Assembly: GCF_945957355.1 (NCBI RefSeq)
Contig: NZ_CAMFKM010000022.1
Location: 1-56,288, forward strand
Direction: 5' to 3'
Origin: an uncultured Reyranella sp.
Lineage (GTDB): Bacteria; Pseudomonadota; Alphaproteobacteria; Reyranellales; Reyranellaceae
DNA: 56,288 bases
A program made the translations under genes and the position numbers. The notes under the pieces are model-generated. The model searched no databases and was not told the origin of the DNA. It saw nothing but the letters and a program-made list of their open reading frames with translations. Shown here piece after piece: positions 42,371 to 50,306 of this stretch; position 1 is the stretch's first letter, and every line of letters begins with the position of its first letter.

Positions 42371-43330
42371 TTACTGGATCACGATCTCGACGCGGCGGTT
42401 CTGCGGCTCGCGGACATTGTCGCCGGTCTGGACCAGCAGGCCCTGCTCGCCGCGGCCGAGCACGGCAATGTTCGTCGCCGGCACGCCCTCGCGGACCAGC
42501 GCATCCTTGACGGCATTGGCGCGACGCAGCGACAGCGCCATGTTGTAGCTCTCCGAGCCCGACGTATCGGTGTGGCCGGTCGCCGTGATGCGGGCGTTGC
42601 CCTTCTGCTTGTAGGCATTGGCGGCCTGGCGGATCGTGGTCAGCGCCTGGTCGCTGAGGTTCGAGCGATCCCAGTCGAAGAACACCATGAACGACGGCGG
42701 GGTGACCGGCGCGGCCGCCGGCGGCGGTGGCGGGGCCGCGGCCGGCTGGCCGAACTTGTAGGAGACGCTCAGCATCGTCGTGATGTTGTTGTTCTGGTAC
42801 ACGCCCGGATTCGTCGTGCCGTAGTAGCGGCCGTCAAGATTGACGCGGAAGTTCTGGTCGACGTTCCAACCCAGGCCGATGATGCCCTGGTAGGCGAACT
42901 GGGTGCTGCAGAGCGAGCAGCCGTTGATCGAGGAATCGGCGAAGGCGATGCCGGCGCCCGCGCCGATGTATGGCGTGATCGTGGCGCCCGGGATGAAGTC
43001 GTAGAGCAGGTTGGCCATGATGGCGAGCTGCTCGATGCGGCCGTTGGTGTTGCTGAAGATGTTGCCGAAGTTGGCCGTGCCGCGGCCGTTATTGGAGCGG
43101 AACACGCCTTCCAGCTCGACCCTGGGACCCACGAAATCGTAGCCGACGAAGCCGCCGACCGCATAGCCGAGGTCCATGTTGTAGTTGTTGTTGTTGAGCA
43201 GCCAGTTCAGGCCGCCTTCACCACCGATGTAGATACCGGGGTTGGATGGGCCGGGGCTCCACATCGACTGCGCATTGGCGGCCATGGGTACAGCCATCAG
43301 TGCTGCAGCAGCGAGAAGTGCCTTTTTCAT
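42371..43330 (-). CDS. OmpA-family outer-membrane protein
   Basis: A 319-residue protein. The Sec signal peptide MKKALLAAAALMAVPMAANAQ is cleaved after ANA. A beta-barrel of ~180 residues (IYIGGEGGLNWLLNN, AVGGFVGYDFVGPRVELEG, ITPYIGAGAGIAF, MLSVSYKFG) follows. After a Pro/Ala linker comes the OmpA-like peptidoglycan-binding domain with FFDWDRSNLS, ITATGHTDTSGSESYN and NRRVEIVI. The start is ATG 43330, with GAGGGA about 9 bp upstream. That SD lies inside a long hairpin. Role: outer-membrane/peptidoglycan tether and porin-like barrel. It is a single-gene transcript with its own terminator. Confidence 0.93.
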   Translation of the reverse strand: MKKALLAAAALMAVPMAANAQSMWSPGPSNPGIYIGGEGGLNWLLNNNNYNMDLGYAVGGFVGYDFVGPRVELEGVFRSNNGRGTANFGNIFSNTNGRIEQLAIMANLLYDFIPGATITPYIGAGAGIAFADSSINGCSLCSTQFAYQGIIGLGWNVDQNFRVNLDGRYYGTTNPGVYQNNNITTMLSVSYKFGQPAAAPPPPPAAAPVTPPSFMVFFDWDRSNLSDQALTTIRQAANAYKQKGNARITATGHTDTSGSESYNMALSLRRANAVKDALVREGVPATNIAVLGRGEQGLLVQTGDNVREPQNRRVEIVIQ

Positions 43331-43335
43331 TTCAA

Positions 43336-43395
43336 CAATCCCTCGTTGGGTGACGCGTCCGGGCTGACGGACGCACGCCGGACCAACGAGGGTTG
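43336..43395 (-). promoter_or_regulatory. structured 5' leader sequestering the ompA-like Shine-Dalgarno sequence
   Basis: In the mRNA, CCTCGTTGG upstream can pair with CCAACGAGG over 10 bp (43340-43349 with 43383-43392), plus 3 more pairs after a one-base bulge. Inside, GCGTCC and GGACGC (43355-43360 / 43369-43374) form a second 6-bp stem. The SD GAGGG (43340-43344) is in the paired strand, so ribosome access needs the stem to open. This could be an RNA thermometer, an sRNA target or a stabilising leader. Confidence 0.55.
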
Positions 43396-43408
43396 CCGAG
43401 ATTAAGTT

Positions 43409-43428
43409 GCCGGTTCTGGGGAACCGGC
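43409..43428 (-). terminator. hairpin downstream of bdhA, possible terminator
   Basis: GCCGGTTC and GAACCGGC form a perfect 8-bp stem with a 4-nt loop, 65 bp after the bdhA stop. The following minus-strand sequence is AACTTAATC, AT-rich but not a clean U-tract. It may end the patatin-adc-bdhA transcript before the ompA promoter. Confidence 0.45.
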
Positions 43429-43492
43429 GGCCACTCACCCCGCCACCGTGGCTCCGAGGCAACAGTGTGGCAGGACTACTGCACAATCAGTC

Positions 43493-44275
43493 TTACTGCA
43501 TGAACCAGCCGTGGCTGACCACGGCGGACTGACCGCTGTGTACGGTGCTCTTGGCCGCGGCATAGAAGAGGACCGCATCGGCCACGTCGTCGGTCGTGGT
43601 GAACTGGCCGTCGATCGTGTCCTTCAGCATGACGTTCTTGATCACCTGTTCCTCGGTGATCTTCAGTTCCGCGGCCTGCTCGGGGATCTGCTTCTCGACC
43701 AGCGGGGTGCGCACGAAGCCGGGGCACACGACGTTGGATGCCACGTTGTATTCCGCGCCTTCCTTGGCCAGCACCTTGCTGAGGCCGATCAGGCCATGCT
43801 TGGCGGTGACGTAGGGGGCCTTGAGCTTGGAAGCTTCCTTGGAGTGCACGGAGCCCATGTAGATCACGCGGCCGTACTTGGCGGCATACATGTGCTTCAG
43901 GCAGGCCTTGGTGGTGAGGAAGGCGCCGTCGAGATGGATCGACAGCAGCTTCTTCCAGTCGGCGAAGGGGAAGTCGACCAGCGGCTTCACGATCTGGATA
44001 CCGGCGTTGCTGACCAGGATGTCGATCTTGCCGTACTTGGCGATCGTATCGGCGACGCCTTTCTCGACCTGCGCCTCGTCGGTGACGTTCATGGCGACGG
44101 CGAAGGCATCGCCGCCCTTCGCCTTGATCTCATTGGCCGTCGCGGTCGCGGCGTCGAGGTTGAGGTCGGCGATCACCGGCGTACCGCCTTCGGCGGCGAG
44201 ACGCAGTGCGATTTCCTTGCCGATGCCCGAGGCGGCGCCGGTGACGATGGCAATTCTTCCCGTGAAACGCGACAT
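43493..44275 (-). CDS. bdhA: D-3-hydroxybutyrate dehydrogenase
   Basis: A 260-residue classical SDR that interconverts 3-hydroxybutyrate and acetoacetate with NAD. The N-terminus has VTGAASGIGKEIAL. NAG is present (LVSNAGIQ), and the catalytic Ser-Tyr-Lys lie in YMGSVHSKEASKLKAPYVTAKHG. EKQIPEQAAELKITEEQVI and the C-terminal VVSHGWFMQ are signatures of the 3-hydroxybutyrate dehydrogenase family. It is third in the operon after the acetoacetate decarboxylase gene (23 bp gap). Works in poly-3-hydroxybutyrate breakdown. Confidence 0.93.
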   Translation of the reverse strand: MSRFTGRIAIVTGAASGIGKEIALRLAAEGGTPVIADLNLDAATATANEIKAKGGDAFAVAMNVTDEAQVEKGVADTIAKYGKIDILVSNAGIQIVKPLVDFPFADWKKLLSIHLDGAFLTTKACLKHMYAAKYGRVIYMGSVHSKEASKLKAPYVTAKHGLIGLSKVLAKEGAEYNVASNVVCPGFVRTPLVEKQIPEQAAELKITEEQVIKNVMLKDTIDGQFTTTDDVADAVLFYAAAKSTVHSGQSAVVSHGWFMQ

Positions 44276-44298
44276 GGCTGATCCTTCTCTCTTGCCGG

Positions 44299-45054
44299 TT
44301 ACTTTGCGAGATAGTCGAAGACAACTTCACCGAGGCCCAGGGTCAGGTCGGTGACGTAGTGGCTGGCCGAGACGACTTCCCGTACCGGCAGGCGCGAGAC
44401 GTCGCACATGGCATGATCGAAGAGCTGCAGCGCCGCCGGGCCCGTCCAGGCGCCCTTTACCGTCACGTCTTCGCAGTAGTAGCGCACGAGTTCGCAGATG
44501 CGGGGTGTGCAGTCGACGTGCGGCACGATCTTGATCATGAAGGCCGGCTTGGCGAGCGCCTTGATCAGCGGCGCGTGGTCGAGTTCGCGATGCTTGTAGC
44601 CCATGGTACCGCTGACGCAGAGCACCGAGCCGTAGTGCAATGTGCAAACCAGTGTCTCGTTCTCGTGGCTGATCTTCGGCGAGGCGAGCTTCTTGGGGAA
44701 TCCCCAGATCTCGCGACCGCCCGCGATCGGCGAATTGTCGTCGAGATACATGGCGTGCACGTAGCCGCCTTCCTGCACCTGGCCGTCCTTGTCCTTGAAG
44801 CGCACCGGAATGACCTGCCCGGTTTCCGTATAGTCGCCGAAGCCCGTGGAATCTGGCATGCGGATGAACTCGTAGTTCACCGTGTCGCCAACCACCTCCA
44901 GCGGTTCCGGCACCAGCGCGCGCAGCACCTCGGGATCGGTGCGATAGGTGATGACGACGAACTCACGATTGTAGAATTTGTACGGCGGCTTTGGGTAGCT
45001 CGGATTGTTGAGCGGCATCGCAAAGGCGTTCTTGCGGACATCGTCGATCTTCAT
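44299..45054 (-). CDS. adc: acetoacetate decarboxylase
   Basis: A 251-residue ADC-family enzyme that decarboxylates acetoacetate to acetone and CO2. GREIWGFPKKLASPKI carries the Schiff-base lysine pair, and EFIRMPDSTGFGDYTETGQVIPVRF and EGGYVHAMYLDDNSPI are typical. ATG 45054 overlaps the patatin gene's stop (ATGA). With BdhA downstream, the operon would convert 3-hydroxybutyrate via acetoacetate to acetone. Some ADC-superfamily members act on other substrates, but the bdhA neighbour favours true ADC. Confidence 0.88.
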   Translation of the reverse strand: MKIDDVRKNAFAMPLNNPSYPKPPYKFYNREFVVITYRTDPEVLRALVPEPLEVVGDTVNYEFIRMPDSTGFGDYTETGQVIPVRFKDKDGQVQEGGYVHAMYLDDNSPIAGGREIWGFPKKLASPKISHENETLVCTLHYGSVLCVSGTMGYKHRELDHAPLIKALAKPAFMIKIVPHVDCTPRICELVRYYCEDVTVKGAWTGPAALQLFDHAMCDVSRLPVREVVSASHYVTDLTLGLGEVVFDYLAK

Positions 45055-46241
45055 TTCCGGGGCTCCTTGCGGCCCTGCAGGGCCAGGTCGAACGTGAACA
45101 CGCCGTCCGGACTCTCCGGACGCTGCAAGACTTCTGGATGTTCGAGCGTGCGGGTCATGTCGGAGTAACCCGACTCCCAGTGCTCCTCCATCGTGCGGCG
45201 CGAGAACTCGTAGTCCTTCGACGAGCCCTCGTATTTCCGCGCGTGATAGATCGTGTGGATGATGTTGTAGACCTTGCTGTCGGCTTCCTTCGCCACGAGT
45301 TCGCCCTCGGGGGACTGCCGCAGCTCTGGCGGCATGTCGGCCAGCAGCTTGGCGGTGGCGCGCCGCAACGCCTGCATCTGGCGGAACTGGTCTGTGCCGG
45401 CGCGCGTGCGGCTGGAGTAGCGGATGTCCTTCATGCGCGTGTCGACCTCGACCATGTCGCGGGGCAGGTCGCCGCGCGCGCTCCACAGGTCGATCTGGAA
45501 GGCGAGCGTGTCGGCACGCGGGCGTGCATCGAGTACCCACTGCAGCGGCGTATTCGAGACGACGCCGCCATCCCAATAGAACTCGCCGTCCACTTCGGCC
45601 GCGGGAAAGCCCGGTGGCAGCGAGCCGCTGGCGATCACGTGCTGCGGCCCGATCGTATGGGTGTCGTTGTCGAAGTAGATGAAGTTGCCGGTCCTGACGT
45701 TGGTGGCACCGACGCTGAAACGCATTTCCTTCGCGTTGATGAGGTCGAAATCGACCAGCCGCTCGAGCAGGCTCTTGAGCGGTGAGACGTCGTAATAGGC
45801 GAGATTGCCCGGATTGCCGGCGGGCGTGAAGATCGGTGGCGGGAAGCGCGGCTTGAAGAACTCCGGCGCGCCGAACATTAGCGTTCCGATCGAACGCATC
45901 TGGTTCACGAACTGATGTTCCATGTCGCTGCTGAACTCGAGGCCCTTCATCAGCGGCAAGCCCATCGGCGACCGGGTGATGGTCTCCCAGAAGGTGCGCA
46001 GCTTCTCGACGCGGCGCTCCGGCGGATTGCCCGCGATCAGCGCGGAGTTGATGGCGCCGATCGAGATGCCGGCCACCCAGTCGGGGTGGAGATCCGCCTC
46101 GGACAGCGCCTGATAGACACCGGCCTGATAGGAGCCCAGCGCACCGCCGCCCTGGAGGAGCAGGGCGATCCGCTCGAAGGGAGGACGGGGGCGGGGCACG
46201 GACTGTGTAGTGATCGCGCGGTCTCCTCTTTCGGCCGCCAC
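45051..46241 (-). CDS. patatin-like phospholipase with DUF3734-type C-terminus
   Basis: A 396-residue Ser-Asp hydrolase. LLLQGGGALGSYQAGVYQAL is the oxyanion loop, GISIGAINSALIAG has the nucleophile Ser (GxSxG), and FYWDGGVVSNTPLQW has the catalytic Asp (DGG). The C-terminal ~120 residues (IIHTIYHARKYEGSSKDYEFSRRTMEEHWESGYSDM) match the region found in patatin proteins encoded beside bdhA and adc in alphaproteobacteria. GTG 46241 is the longest start; AGAGGAG lies inside the frame just after it, so the start is uncertain. It may act on PHB-granule lipids or polymer; this is inference. Confidence 0.88.
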   Translation of the reverse strand: MAAERGDRAITTQSVPRPRPPFERIALLLQGGGALGSYQAGVYQALSEADLHPDWVAGISIGAINSALIAGNPPERRVEKLRTFWETITRSPMGLPLMKGLEFSSDMEHQFVNQMRSIGTLMFGAPEFFKPRFPPPIFTPAGNPGNLAYYDVSPLKSLLERLVDFDLINAKEMRFSVGATNVRTGNFIYFDNDTHTIGPQHVIASGSLPPGFPAAEVDGEFYWDGGVVSNTPLQWVLDARPRADTLAFQIDLWSARGDLPRDMVEVDTRMKDIRYSSRTRAGTDQFRQMQALRRATAKLLADMPPELRQSPEGELVAKEADSKVYNIIHTIYHARKYEGSSKDYEFSRRTMEEHWESGYSDMTRTLEHPEVLQRPESPDGVFTFDLALQGRKEPRK

Positions 46242-46362
46242 GGTGCGGCGACGCTATCTGGCCTGCCCTTGGGACGGCGGCAACCGCATTTCCGCAATTT
46301 CCGGACCGAACCCTTAGCGGCTCCTGATTATGGCGGCATTACAGACGCCGTCCCATGGGAAG

Positions 46363-47499
46363 TCAGGCACGGCGGGTGACGATTCTGTAGGCGAGCCGGC
46401 AGGGGCGGCTCGCGTAGTAGGCGCTCCAGAGAGCAGGCGGCAGCCTCATCGCCTCGTAGTCGCCGGCCGTCGGGGTGAAGGCGAGTTTCAGGGCCCCTCT
46501 CACGCGGTCGATCGTCCGGTCGCACAGGAGAAGATCGGCGAAATGCTCGACCTGGGCCGGGGGCGGCAATCCCCGCCGCATCGTCTCCGCCATCGAGGCG
46601 GCCCGCTTCTGAACGGGCTCGCTGCCGGCGATCCGGGATGCAAGCACCTTTGGGACGGCGACATCCAGCAGTTCCCGCGCCATTGCACAGCCCAGCAGGA
46701 GCGCGCGGCCGCAGCCCCGGGCCTGCGCACGCCCATGCAGGGATGCCCAGTCGAGGTCACGATGCCGGTCGACCATGCGGGCGAAATCGCTCACCCATTT
46801 CAACTGCGCCCAGTTCTCCTTCGTGCCATGCCCGGCCAGCAGCAGGGCGAGATTTGGGACCGAAAGGACCGGCACGTCGCGACCGCCGACAGAGAGGCGC
46901 GGCGGATCGTCCCAGATCTCGTCCGGTGCGACCGGGAAGGGAACGTGCGTGCCGCAGAACCCCCAATGCAGGTCGATTGCAGTACCGTCGTCGTTCCGGA
47001 TGAAGGCGAACTGCCGTTGAGACGCGAGGAAGGCGCGCCGGAACTTCCTGTCACCGTGCGGGCTGGCATATCCCATGGATCCGATCACGTCCTCGGCATC
47101 GTCGGCCCGTCGTTGCGGCACGATCACGTCGATATCGTTGTATTCCCGTCCGGCAAGGCCGCCATAGAGCGTGAGAGCCAGGGTCGGGCCTTTGAAGGCC
47201 ACGAAGGGGATCGATCGGTCGGACAGGGAAGTCGCCAGGCGGTGCAGTTCGCCGGCCAGGGCGAGGGAATTCAGCAGGTGGCTTTGGCGAAACCCTTCGA
47301 GATCGGCCCTTGCATCATCCGGAACGGTCTCCCAGGAGAGTTTGCCCAGGCAGTCCAGGAGGGAGGGCCGAACCCCATGGCCTGCGGCCAGGCGTATCAA
47401 GGCGCGATGATCGATGCCGTTACGCAGCAATTCCTTCAAGCGCGTCGGATCGGGCTGCGGACGTGCCGCAAGACATAGGAACTGAAACTCGGGCGTCAC
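46363..47499 (-). CDS. nucleotidyltransferase-family protein of a lasso-type RiPP cluster
   Basis: A 378-residue protein of the uncharacterised nucleotidyltransferase family (PF14907-like). FVAFKGPTLALTLYGGLAGREYNDIDVIVP contains the Gly-rich loop and the DIDVIV metal-binding Asp pair. FAFIRNDDGTAIDLHWGF supplies a third acidic residue. The helical C-terminal half is typical of the family. The start is GTG 47499; no strong SD is seen. It lies 36 bp downstream of the precursor gene. Proteins of this type accompany lasso-peptide kinases in some clusters (for example the Bacillus psm cluster), where they tailor the phosphorylated C-terminus. Confidence 0.78.
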   Translation of the reverse strand: MTPEFQFLCLAARPQPDPTRLKELLRNGIDHRALIRLAAGHGVRPSLLDCLGKLSWETVPDDARADLEGFRQSHLLNSLALAGELHRLATSLSDRSIPFVAFKGPTLALTLYGGLAGREYNDIDVIVPQRRADDAEDVIGSMGYASPHGDRKFRRAFLASQRQFAFIRNDDGTAIDLHWGFCGTHVPFPVAPDEIWDDPPRLSVGGRDVPVLSVPNLALLLAGHGTKENWAQLKWVSDFARMVDRHRDLDWASLHGRAQARGCGRALLLGCAMARELLDVAVPKVLASRIAGSEPVQKRAASMAETMRRGLPPPAQVEHFADLLLCDRTIDRVRGALKLAFTPTAGDYEAMRLPPALWSAYYASRPCRLAYRIVTRRA

Positions 47500-47535
47500 C
47501 TCGACACCGGCGCTCGCGCCGTCGAGGCCGGCAGC

Positions 47536-47751
47536 TCAGGAAGTCGCTTCCCGAGATTGGCCATTCATCCCACCGCGCCCGGTGTAACGGTTCTTGCGGC
47601 CGTCACGGTTGCCCTTGGAAGTAAACAGGGTAAGCGTCACGTCGCGCAGGGCGCCCAGCTTGGTGAGGACGGGCGGCTCGTAAGGCTTCTTCCCTGAGAC
47701 AGGCGAGAGCTTCGCGGCCTCATCACCCGTCTGCAATGATTCGTCCGTCAT
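47536..47751 (-). CDS. lasso-type RiPP precursor peptide
   Basis: A 71-residue precursor. The leader contains Y24-E-P-P27-V-L29-T-K-L-G33-A-L-R-D-V-T39, a full match to the YxxPxLxxxGxxxxxT motif recognised by the RRE protein and B2 protease of lasso clusters. Usual cleavage, two residues after the motif Thr start, would be after Leu40, leaving a 31-residue Gly/Arg/Asn-rich core that starts Thr41 and ends Ser71. The only acidic residues in the core are Asp50 (core position 10) and Glu68, not the usual 7-9. The C-terminal Ser fits modification by the clustered kinase. AAGG lies ~7 bp before ATG 47751. Flanked by RRE (30 bp) and nucleotidyltransferase genes. Confidence 0.78.
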   Translation of the reverse strand: MTDESLQTGDEAAKLSPVSGKKPYEPPVLTKLGALRDVTLTLFTSKGNRDGRKNRYTGRGGMNGQSREATS

Positions 47752-47781
47752 GGATCAGCCTTTCATCCTACCGAGGCTCTT

Positions 47782-48060
47782 CTATCGGGTCGCTTCAATG
47801 AGGCCTTCGGCCTCAAGGCTTCCAAGTATTTGCACGACATCCGCCTGGCAAGCGGCTTCCGATACCTCGAATTCAGCCATCACCGAAGCACAAAGATCGT
47901 TCGCCGACCGGGGCTGCTCGAGCGAATCCCAGATATGGACGCCTACGCCCTGGAGGCCGAAGTAAATCGCCCGATCGAGGTCCAGAATCGCGACTTCGTC
48001 ATTGATCTTGCAGGAAACCTGCCGCGCCGACTTCTTGTAGAGCAGGGAAGACCCGTTCAT
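47782..48060 (-). CDS. PqqD-like RRE protein (lasso B1 type)
   Basis: A 92-residue RiPP recognition element. After a short N-terminus, SARQVSCKINDEVAILDLDRAIYFGLQGVGVHIWDSL is the three-stranded PqqD/RRE sheet. Helices with NDLCASVMAEFEVSEAACQADVVQILGSLEAEGLI follow. It should bind the YxxPxL part of the precursor leader and present it to the B2 protease and cyclase. The frame extends to a TTG at 48117; ATG 48060 gives a family-typical length. It lies between the cyclase and precursor genes in the same operon. Confidence 0.83.
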   Translation of the reverse strand: MNGSSLLYKKSARQVSCKINDEVAILDLDRAIYFGLQGVGVHIWDSLEQPRSANDLCASVMAEFEVSEAACQADVVQILGSLEAEGLIEATR

Positions 48061-48144
48061 GCCAATGGACCCAAGGATGCCAAGGCCTAGGGTAACAACA
48101 GATTTCTTGCGGAGCAAATGCGATAAGCCATTGATTTTGCCGCC

Positions 48145-49914
48145 TCATTGGCATTGGCACGCGAGCCAGTGGTCCAGCGCATGGGCGTTGAGCGACATCG
48201 CCAGATCGGGATCGGAGGCGCCGAGATCGGGCAGGAATTGCGGGTCGATGTAGCGGGCGAGCCGGTGCCCCTCCGGCAGGACCGGCAGGCCGACCTCCCG
48301 GATCGTCGCCACTTCCGGATAGCAGTCGAGCGGAGTCTTTCGGCGGGCCAGCACCTCCGCGGGCAGCCGGCCGCGCATGGCCCCGCGGATCAGCCGCTTG
48401 TTCCATCCCCACGGGATCGGTGGAACCGACAACATGAATTCGAGGACCCGGAGGTCGAGATAGGGATAGCGCCACTCGAAGCCGCCCAGCGTACCTTCGA
48501 AGGCATGGACGTCGAAGTGGCATTGCCAGATCGGGCTGGTGAACGAGCCGATCGAGGCAGGGTGCCAAGGATGCGACATGTCACCTCCCGTGCCGAGGGA
48601 TTTCTGTCGTTCCGGCAGGGCCAGCCGCTCGGCGAAGTCGCGCCGGAGCCAGGGTGGTAACGTATCGAACGGCTCCAACTCGGCTTCCCGCTGCAGTCCG
48701 GTGTGGCGGCCGATCGTCCGCACCCAGCCGGCGATGCCCTTGGCCGTGCTGTACTCGATCAATGCCTGCGCCAGCCGTCGCCAGGACCGCTGCCGACGCA
48801 GCCATCCAAGATAAGCGTCCCGCTCCAGTAGGAGCGCATTGTCCGGACCTTCTCCATCCAGCCAGACGGGAGCGGCTTCAGCCATCTCCCGTGCGACCCG
48901 CTGAATGTCGTGGGCGTTGATCAGCGCCGTCATGGGTTCGGGGGACCGTAGCTCCCGCGCGCGCCATTGCGGATCGTAGGCGATGTCGTCGGCTGCTCGG
49001 ATGCGCAACTCGATTCCGATATGGCGGGCTGCGAGAGAGGCGTAGTGATCCTCCCGTATGTGCATCAGTCGTTCGTAGTGCTCGCACTCCGCGACGATCC
49101 GTGACGGGTCGCCGGTCACTTGGACAGCGGTCGCCGCCAGGGTCGTCGAATCGAGGCCGCCGCTCATCGCGATGCCCACCCGGCCGGCGGGTAGACGGTC
49201 CGCCACCGCACGCGACAGCAGTTCGCGAAAGCGCTCGTGGTAGGCCTGGGCTCCATGCAGATAGATCGGTTCGGGGATATCGAGCCGCCAGTATGGGCGC
49301 AGCGAGAGACCGCCCCCGCCGAGCTTCAGCACATGCGCCGGCGCGAGCCGCTTGATGTCGCGATAGACGGTGCGCTCGAATTCGCGCGCCACGCCGAGGA
49401 CCAGGAAGTCGGCGATCCAGTAGTCGTCGAGCACGTCGCTCGTCGGCACCTGTCCGGCCAGCCAGTCGAGCGAATCACCGACAATCCAGGCATCCGCTGT
49501 CCTCGAATGGAAGAGCGGTTGTACGCCCATCTGGTCGCGCACGCCGAGCAGGCACTGCGCAACGTCGTCCCACAGGATGAAGGCGAAGTCGCCGGCCAGG
49601 AAATCCGTGAAGGACTCGCCCCATTTCGCGTAGGCCAGCAGGCACAGCTCTGCATCGGAGTTCGAAGCGGCGGAGAGGCTGAGCCGCGAGCGGAGTTCGT
49701 CCCGTGCGTCGAGGCGGAAGCGGCCCACGATCCAGTAGCGTCCAGCCAGCATGGCCGATGTGCTGCCTCCTGCCGCGCTGAAGGCCGCACGTCCGGCCCG
49801 GCCGACGGTTTCGAAGCCGCGAGGGAACCGGCGGAGGTCGATTGGCTCGTCCCTGATATTGAGGAGCGCTGCGAACACTAGCCCGACATGCCTAACGTCT
49901 TGCTCGCGTCCCAT
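48145..49914 (-). CDS. asparagine-synthetase-like lasso macrocyclase (C protein)
   Basis: A 589-residue homologue of Asn synthetase B. In lasso pathways this enzyme adenylates the ring Asp/Glu side chain and forms the isopeptide macrolactam. The glutaminase-like N-domain (FAALLNIRDEPIDL... FLAGDFAFILWDD... GVRDQMGVQPLFHS) lacks the Cys2 nucleophile, as expected. The synthetase domain has GIAMSGGLDSTTLAA, the PPi-loop ATP site, and WRYPYLDLRVLEFMLSVP. ATG 49914 overlaps the B2 gene by 37 bp; GTG 49878, which overlaps the B2 stop (TAGTG), is a real alternative. Middle gene of the K-B2-C-B1-A-N operon. Confidence 0.9.
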   Translation of the reverse strand: MGREQDVRHVGLVFAALLNIRDEPIDLRRFPRGFETVGRAGRAAFSAAGGSTSAMLAGRYWIVGRFRLDARDELRSRLSLSAASNSDAELCLLAYAKWGESFTDFLAGDFAFILWDDVAQCLLGVRDQMGVQPLFHSRTADAWIVGDSLDWLAGQVPTSDVLDDYWIADFLVLGVAREFERTVYRDIKRLAPAHVLKLGGGGLSLRPYWRLDIPEPIYLHGAQAYHERFRELLSRAVADRLPAGRVGIAMSGGLDSTTLAATAVQVTGDPSRIVAECEHYERLMHIREDHYASLAARHIGIELRIRAADDIAYDPQWRARELRSPEPMTALINAHDIQRVAREMAEAAPVWLDGEGPDNALLLERDAYLGWLRRQRSWRRLAQALIEYSTAKGIAGWVRTIGRHTGLQREAELEPFDTLPPWLRRDFAERLALPERQKSLGTGGDMSHPWHPASIGSFTSPIWQCHFDVHAFEGTLGGFEWRYPYLDLRVLEFMLSVPPIPWGWNKRLIRGAMRGRLPAEVLARRKTPLDCYPEVATIREVGLPVLPEGHRLARYIDPQFLPDLGASDPDLAMSLNAHALDHWLACQCQ

Positions 49915-50306
49915 GCCGTGAGACGGGCGTAGCGTTCGTGCTCTTCCTCGCCGATCACCACAATTCCATCGTGGACGAGCCAGGCGTGGGCCGTAAAGCC
50001 GGAGGCGTCGCGGGCGACCCCGATATGGACCTGCGACGGGTGACCGGCCGATGACAGCAGACGCTGGAGCGCCAGGGCCGAGGAAAGGCATGTGGTGCCG
50101 GGGACGCGCCGGGCGGCGGTCCGGACCGACCAGATGATGGGGTCTGCAGGCCGATTTGCGTCGCGGAGATGGCCGGCCCAGCGGCGCAGCCGCTCGATCG
50201 ATAACAGGTGCAAGGCACAGCGCACGACGACCAGCGTCGCGGCGGCCCTGAGCAGCAGCAGTCGGTCGCCTCCCGGCAAGGCAAGAAAGGTCGCCAGCGG
50301 CCTCAT
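49878..50306 (-). CDS. lasso B2 leader peptidase (transglutaminase-like)
   Basis: A 142-residue cysteine protease of the microcin J25-processing/transglutaminase-like type. VPGTTCLSSALALQRLLSSAG holds the catalytic Cys, SGFTAHAWLVHDG the His, and an acidic residue in the following GEEEHERYARL region is probable. It removes the leader once the RRE protein has bound it. ATG 50306 overlaps the kinase stop (ATGA), so the genes are translationally coupled. The C-terminal ARLTAWDASKTLG is typical of the family end. Confidence 0.9.
   Translation of the reverse strand: MRPLATFLALPGGDRLLLLRAAATLVVVRCALHLLSIERLRRWAGHLRDANRPADPIIWSVRTAARRVPGTTCLSSALALQRLLSSAGHPSQVHIGVARDASGFTAHAWLVHDGIVVIGEEEHERYARLTAWDASKTLGMSG

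Noticed and set aside
46242..46362. terminator between the RiPP operon and the patatin operon
   Set aside because: No stable hairpin with a U-tract found, so read-through cannot be excluded and no terminator is called.
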